From positions 1 to 64,000 of the forward strand of contig JAIXMQ010000049.1 of NCBI GenBank assembly GCA_025716855.1: a stretch of 64,000 bases of DNA. The letters are read 5' to 3'. The notes beneath the pieces are model-generated. The model was not told the DNA's origin and made no database searches. It saw only the letters and a list, made by a program, of their open reading frames with translations. A program made the translations under genes and the position numbers. The first letter of the stretch is position 1; each line of letters opens with the position of its first letter. This DNA is from Pilaira anomala (taxonomy: Eukaryota > Mucoromycota > Mucoromycetes > Mucorales > Mucoraceae). This document shows positions 58,792 to 64,000 of this stretch, one piece after another.

Positions 58792-59132
58792 GAGTTATGA
58801 GAAGCAGGATATTTTTCTAAGGATAAAAATTCCCAGTCAGTTAAAGTTGTAGAAGAACAAATGGGTTTTATAGAAGCTAATTGAGTTGAAGAAAAGAACT
58901 GATGGTATTCAAGAGGCGGTTTATGGTTTGAAGTATATTGTTTAGGTAGTGTTTGAGAAGGTTGTTGAGAGAGAGGAGATAATACCGAGAAAGAGTCAGA
59001 TAATTCAAGTGAAGGTGAACGAGGTGAAGTTAAAGGTGTTGTATTCGTTTTAAAACTTGAAGGTCTTCTAGAAGTAGATGGTGGTGCTGTCAAAGTTTTA
59101 TTTGGGGCGGTTAAAACGTTATGCTTATTCAT
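56302..59132 (-). CDS. DYM: Dymeclin (DYM) family protein
   Basis: About eleven exons. It starts at 59132 (MNKHNVLTAPNKTLTAPP, followed by a low-complexity Ser/Pro/Thr region to about residue 70) and stops TAG 56302-56304. The body is helical and armadillo-like. Diagnostic pieces are VVHNITWFTERPLLKSISLG, LVLIRTLQLNLS, DIYLHTNCLAILANMS, LEIINSTLTHRLKHN, LVYALLQKREIF and FFIPYIWALVHR, aligning in order with human dymeclin. Dymeclin cycles to the Golgi and is needed for Golgi organisation and traffic. The human protein is myristoylated at Gly2; here residue 2 is Asn and the N-terminus is extended, so that anchor looks absent. It diverges from kinesin-1, with 272 bp between start codons. Confidence 0.88.
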
Positions 59133-59147
59133 TCTAAAGTGAGATCC

Positions 59148-59181
<34 letters not shown>

Positions 59182-59404
59182 ATAAGCGAAAGAAGAGGTT
59201 AGATATAGACAGGACTTTTAAAAAAAAATAATACAGAATTAAACTCTTTTGTTATTGATATCAGTTGGTATTACAGCGCGTTTTATAATTTTTTTTTGGT
59301 ATTAAAGCTCCTTTTTTTCCTCTCTTCTCTCTTTTTTTTTTTCTCTTTCTCTCTTTTTTCCCCCCTTTTTTTTTTTTTTACTTTATCAAACCACAAAAAA
59401 AAAA
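59133..59404. promoter_or_regulatory. Bidirectional promoter region between dymeclin and kinesin-1
   Basis: 272 bp between divergent start codons. The left part has an A26 run (59154-59179) and the right part a C/T-rich tract (59310-59370) just upstream of the kinesin ATG, common for fungal core promoters. No TATA box stands out. Confidence 0.5.
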
Positions 59405-62400
59405 ATGTCAAACAACATCAAAGTTGTATGTCGTTTTAGACCTCAAAACTCACTTGAAATAAGAGAAGGAGGTGTACCTATTATAGAAATCGATGACGAA
59501 GGTACTCACCTTCAGTTAAAGGTAAGGAAAAAAAAAAAAGAAATACATGATAAAAAAAAAAAAAATTACAGGTACCAACAAGTTTATTATTATTATTATT
59601 ATTATTATTAAAAAGGGTGAAGGAAATAACACTTTCGCCTTTGATAAAGTATTTGGAATGAACACACCACAAAAAGATGTCTTTGATTACTCCATTAAAA
59701 CCATTGTTGACGGTAAAAAATAATAATAATAATAATATCGGTCTCTTAAAAAAAAAAAAGAGAGTTTGGGTTACTTAAAAAGCTTGAATACCTTTTAGAT
59801 GTCACGGCTGGTTACAACGGAACCGTATTCGCATATGGTCAAACAGGTTCAGGAAAAACCTTTACCATGATGGTAAAAAACGAATAGTAGTAATAATAAT
59901 AATAACAGTGAACTTTATTATTTTTAACCATTTCGTTTCTTTAGGGTGCGGATATTGATGATGAAAAGACAAGAGGTATTATTCCTCGTATTGTAGGACA
60001 AATTTTTGATAGTATTCTTGCCGCTCCAAGTAATTTGGAATTTACTGTCAAGGTTTCTTATATGGAGATTTATATGGAAAAAGTCAGAGATTTATTGAAC
60101 CGTAAGTTTTTCTGTATACTATAGAATAAAACAAAACATCTGATATATATATTACTTTTTTTTTAAAAAAAAAGCTTCTATGGATAACCTGCCTATTCAT
60201 GAGGATAAAACACACGGTGTTTACGTTAAAGGTTTATTAGAAGTATATGTCGGATCTTCCGAAGATGTATATGAAGTCATGAGAAATGGTAGTGGAAATC
60301 GAGTGGTTGCATCTACCAACATGAACGCAGAGAGTTCTCGTAGTCATTCTATTGTCGTAGTCACGATTACCCAAAAGAATGTAGATACTGGTGCAGCAAA
60401 AAGTGGTAAATTGTATCTAGTTGATTTAGCTGGTTCTGAAAAAGTAGGAAAAACTGGTGCCTCTGGTCAAACATTAGAGGAAGCTAAAAAAATTAATAAA
60501 TCTTTAACTGCTCTTGGTATGGTCATTAATTCCTTAACAGATGGAAAGGTAAACACAAAGAAATTAGAGTTTCATATTTGTAAAACTGATACAGTTTTTT
60601 TTTTTTTTTATATAATATCTAGTCTAGCCATGTTCCTTATCGTGACTCGAAATTAACTCGTATTTTACAAGAATCACTTGGTGGTAACTCACGAACCACA
60701 CTTATTATTAACTGTTCTCCATCGTCGTACAATGAGGCTGAGACTCTAAGTACTTTACGTTTTGGTATGCGAGCTAAATCTATCAAGAATAAGGCCAAGG
60801 TGAATGCAGATTTATCACCAGCGGAATTAAAAGCATTATTAAAAAAGGTGAAAACGGAAACGGTTACATTCCGAGCTTATATTACCGCACTTGAAGGCGA
60901 AGTGAATATTTGGAGATCAGGTAATGTTGTACCTGAGGATAGGTGGGTAACGATGGATAAAGTCACGAGAGGAGATTTTGCTACACCTACTATGGCCGTC
61001 CCTACATCTGCAGCAGCGGCATCCGCTTTACCTCCAGCCTCCGGATTTAAAAGTCCTATTCCACTGGACGATCTTTCTCGACCAGCAACACCTGCTATTG
61101 TATTAGAAAAAGATGAACGTGAAGAGTTCTTGAAGCGAGAGAATGAGTTGATGGATCAAATTACTGAAAAGGAAAGTGAATTAGCTCATCATGAAAAGTT
61201 ATTGGATTCACTTAAAGAAGAAATGAACTATTACAAGGAACAGGAAATGTCCGTCACACAAGAAAATCAACTGATGACTTCGGAATTAAGTAATTTACGT
61301 CTTCAACTTCAAAAGATTTCATATGAAAGTAAAGAAAATTCGATTACGGTCGATAGTCTCAAGGAAGCCAATCAAGAATTAATTGGTGAATTGGAAGAAT
61401 TAAAGAAGAGTTTGATCGAGATGAGAAATGCTCAAAAGGAAGTCGTTCAGTCGGATAAAGAAAAGAAAAAGGCTGAAAAGATGGCTCAAATCATGTCTAA
61501 CTTTGATGTGCCTAGTGAAATCAATGAAAAGGAACGTCAGATCAGAGATGCGCTTGTTAAATTAGAGTTGGATGGAAATGGTCTCACGGCGGATGAACTC
61601 ATCTCTCTCAAGAAAGATTTAACTGATTCTCATATCCTTGTTGAACAACATACAAAAACAATCGATTCTTTAACTGAAGAAAAGATTCATATTCAAAAGA
61701 AAAAATCCGATCTTGAAACTCGTTTTGCTACTCTTGAACAGGAATATGAAGAATTATTAGACAAGACAATAGCTGAAGAAGAAGCTCAAGTACAAAAGAA
61801 TGAAAATATTGCAGAGACCATTACTACATTAAAGGTATTTTTTTTAAAAAAATTATATTACAATGCCTATAGATTATTGTAAAAGCTCATTCTCTCTCTC
61901 TCTTTTTTATTATGAAAAAAAAAAAAAGTCCAAGTTAGAGACTCAATACGCTTCTAAAAAGGAAAGTCAACAAAGAGAAATCGAAGAACTCAGATCCGAG
62001 TTAGAAAAGAAGACAAATGATCATACTAAATTATCTAATGCTATGAACGATTTGAAGGCAGCTAATGATAAACTTCAAGTATGTAACTTTCTTACAAATC
62101 CTTTTTTTTTATTATTCACTTTTTTTTTTAATCATGTCTATATAGACTGCACTCTCTGAACAATCCGTTAGAGAACCTAGCGATATTTCCGAAAAAGAAA
62201 AGGATATTGATCGTATGAGAAAGACGATGGCACAACAATTAGCTGATTTTGAAATGATGAAGAAGGCATTAATGCGAGATCTTCAAGGTCGTTGTGAAAA
62301 GGTTGTTGAATTAGAAATGTCACTTGATGAAACGCGTGAACAATATAATAATATCTTGAGGGCAAGTAATAATAAAGCACAACAAAAGAAGATGGCTTTC

Positions 62401-62890
62401 CTTGAACGTAACCTTGAACAATTAACAAACGTTCAAAAGCAGGTAAAATATATATATATATGTTGTATATAAATTTTTCTGTCTATATATTTATATATAT
62501 ACAAATTTTTTTTAAAAAACATTTACTTTCATAAAGCTTGTTGAACAAAATAGCTCTCTCAAGAAGGAAGTAGCAATAGCTGAACGTAAATTGATTGCTA
62601 GAAATGAACGTATTCAAAGCTTGGAATCGTTACTAGGAGACGCTCAAGAGAAATTGATCCATCAAAACCAAAAGTTTGAAGCACAACTTCAAGCTGTTAG
62701 AGATAGATTGGAACAAGCAAGAACTCAAAAATCAAACCAACCTGCCATGTCTTCTTTAAATTTTGGTAGAATTGCTAAACCCTTAAGAGGTGGTGGAAAC
62801 GTTGTTAATGTTGAACCTTCGGATGCTGATAATAAGCGTGAAAAGCGTTCTTCTTGGATGCCTGGATTCATGAATTCTGCTCGTCAATAA
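59405..62890 (+). CDS. KIN1: Conventional kinesin (kinesin-1) heavy chain
   Basis: About nine exons give roughly 945 residues. The motor domain starts [15 protein letters not shown] and contains YGQTGSGKT (P-loop, about 59836-59860), [11 protein letters not shown] (switch I), [11 protein letters not shown] (switch II) and [20 protein letters not shown]. The neck follows ([15 protein letters not shown]). A long coiled coil follows from about residue 430, and the tail has [14 protein letters not shown], the IAK autoinhibitory motif of kinesin-1. Kinesin-1 moves cargo toward microtubule plus ends in hyphae. One intron (59522-59616) contains a tempting GTACCAACA micro-exon; joining directly to GGTGAAGG keeps the frame better. 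The tail motif and order identify the class; light-chain-independent fungal type. Confidence 0.93.
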
Positions 62891-62997
62891 TTATATATTA
62901 TTACTTATTAAAAATAAAAAAATCTTTTGTAAATGAAATACTTCTTGTTGGATTATAGTTTATTTCATAATTTGTATGTACATTTTTTATTTATTTT

Positions 62998-64000
62998 TTA
63001 CACAAAGATGGTTTTAGGTTTTTGTTTATTAGTAGATGTCTTTTTGGTAGTGAAAGTTGTGTCTGTAGTAATAGTAGTACTTGTGGTTGAAAAGTGCTTT
63101 TTACCGAAACTAGCAGTACGAATTGTGGATTCCAGATCCGTATCCTCTTCTTCACTTGAGTTATCACTTGAATAGTTGGCATCATACGCTTCTTCATCAT
63201 CATCATCTTCTTCTTCTTCTTCTAATACTATTTCTAATCCTTCACTTGATCTTCTCATGGTATAAAATTGACTTGTATAATCGTATAATAATGTCTGATT
63301 ACGAGTATCCTCATCATTCTTCTTCTTTTGTCTTAAATGGCGCACAGCGCGATAACAAAAATCCGCAAAAGTAGCATCGGCCTTTACCAAGATACGTTTA
63401 TCCTTTACAACCTCTCTTACACAAAACCAATCATGAACACAGTCCTCGATCACATTTTCCCACTCGATTCCATCCTTCTCTGCCTTTCTAGCCAGATCAA
63501 GTGCGTCGTCACGCAGTACTTCCTTGTTACCGATAAACATTAAAACTTTATCAGGCAAGAAGGCTCGAAACCCAGTTTCAAGTTTATGAATTCCTAATAT
63601 TTGGTTTGATGATGTTGTGTCAGCAGGAGGAGGTAATAAGCCAGCAGCAGGACCACCTACTACTAAAGGTCTAAAATAATCCCTTTTGATGACTTTGGAT
63701 GTATAGAGAGAGATATAATCATATTTGACATTTTGTTTCCAAGATACCGAGTTGGTTTCATCGGTGACGATAGGAGAACTAAAGACGGCGCCTGCAGGCC
63801 TCGGTAGTTCGTTTAAAACGGTGGTGGTGGTGGTGGTGGTGGTGGTGGTATTATCTACTAGAAGATCATCTGTGACGATTTCAAACATACTTGGATCGTG
63901 TGTGATAAATAACATTTCTAAAATCAGAGAAGCGCCAGCCGAGTCACCGGTGACAACAATCTTTTCAGGATCCAACTGTAATGTTTTTGTTAGGTTTTCA
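62998..64000 (-). CDS. Alpha/beta hydrolase (lipase/esterase, HSL-type), cut off at window edge
   Basis: The stop is at 62998-63000. The frame runs open to 64000 and beyond, so the N-terminus is missing here. The nucleophile elbow GDSAGAS (about 63933-63952), the acid segment MFIGNKEVLRDDALDLA and the His in EDCVHDWFC form a complete triad in the right order. The frame upstream continues as ENLTKTLQLDPEKIVVTGD. Such enzymes hydrolyse acyl esters; the substrate is unknown. A poly-Thr run (GGT repeats on the plus strand, 63818-63849) follows the elbow. The C-terminal about 80 residues are an acidic, Ser/Thr-rich tail (EEEEEDDDDEE) that is unusual for the family. Confidence 0.82.
   Translation of the reverse strand, partial: ENLTKTLQLDPEKIVVTGDSAGASLILEMLFITHDPSMFEIVTDDLLVDNTTTTTTTTTTVLNELPRPAGAVFSSPIVTDETNSVSWKQNVKYDYISLYTSKVIKRDYFRPLVVGGPAAGLLPPPADTTSSNQILGIHKLETGFRAFLPDKVLMFIGNKEVLRDDALDLARKAEKDGIEWENVIEDCVHDWFCVREVVKDKRILVKADATFADFCYRAVRHLRQKKKNDEDTRNQTLLYDYTSQFYTMRRSSEGLEIVLEEEEEDDDDEEAYDANYSSDNSSEEEDTDLESTIRTASFGKKHFSTTSTTITTDTTFTTKKTSTNKQKPKTIFV

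Noticed and set aside
59568..59576. Candidate 9-nt micro-exon GTACCAACA in kinesin intron 1
   Set aside because: Including it does not give a frame-compatible GT donor; direct joining of the flanking exons keeps the motor-domain frame.
1..64000. CRISPR arrays, rRNA and tRNA genes
   Set aside because: No spaced repeats and no tRNA or rRNA signature were seen by eye; a tRNAscan run would be needed to exclude a tRNA.

Overview
This is a eukaryotic, very AT-rich window. It has short spliceosomal introns (mostly about 50-110 bp) and many long T and A runs. The gene content points to an early-diverging filamentous fungus, most likely Mucoromycota/Mucorales. Fungal markers are the Chs7 chitin synthase chaperone, the ERG24 sterol C-14 reductase, MOT1, Listerin and TIM21. 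RAD51C, dymeclin, an animal-like small subunit of serine palmitoyltransferase and a possible SERTA protein are typical of lineages outside Dikarya. The lineage is an inference from gene content; no rRNA or other marker gene is present.

Layout. 1-4515 is an LTR retrotransposon entering from the left edge. It has LTRs that look identical, a gag ORF, a canonical -1 frameshift heptamer and a protease ORF, but no reverse transcriptase, RNase H or integrase. A short foldback sequence abuts its right LTR. 4.6-6.2 kb is gene-poor and holds one coding-like fossil. 6.2-7.5 kb is RAD51C (-). 7.5-10.4 kb is noncoding with a second fossil. 10.4-12.1 kb is an aldehyde dehydrogenase (+). 13.2-15.3 kb is a cytochrome P450 (-), diverging from an Elongin-B-like ubiquitin-fold protein (+), which is followed closely by a serine palmitoyltransferase small subunit (+). 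17.3-19.3 kb is a gene-poor block bounded by inverted repeats that contains broken coding pieces. 19.4-25.4 kb is Listerin/LTN1 (-). 25.6-27.2 kb is ERG24 (-). 27.5-29.1 kb is a mitochondrial protein with a C-terminal J domain (-). 30-31.6 kb has a small secreted chitin-binding (CBM14) gene and a broken relative. 32.4-38.8 kb is MOT1 (+). 41-42.5 kb has a SERTA-like gene (+) and a membrane LEA2-like gene (-). 44-45.2 kb is CHS7 (+). 45.4-46.9 kb is a Glo3-type ArfGAP (+). 47.0-47.8 kb is TIM21 (+). 47.9-49.7 kb is a septin (-). 50.4-50.9 kb is a small basic protein (-). 52.5-54.3 kb is hexokinase (-). 56.3-59.1 kb is dymeclin (-). 59.4-62.9 kb is kinesin-1 (+). An alpha/beta hydrolase (-) runs off the right edge.

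The genes are independent housekeeping loci rather than a pathway cluster. Loose themes are Golgi/ER traffic (ArfGAP, dymeclin, Chs7), cell wall and polarity (Chs7, septin, kinesin, CBM14), membrane lipids (ERG24, serine palmitoyltransferase subunit) and mitochondria (TIM21, J protein). Gene models were spliced by eye from GT..AG sites, reading-frame continuity and family resemblance. Several genes begin with tiny first exons (3, 7, 11 and 17 nt) that a simple ORF scan would miss.
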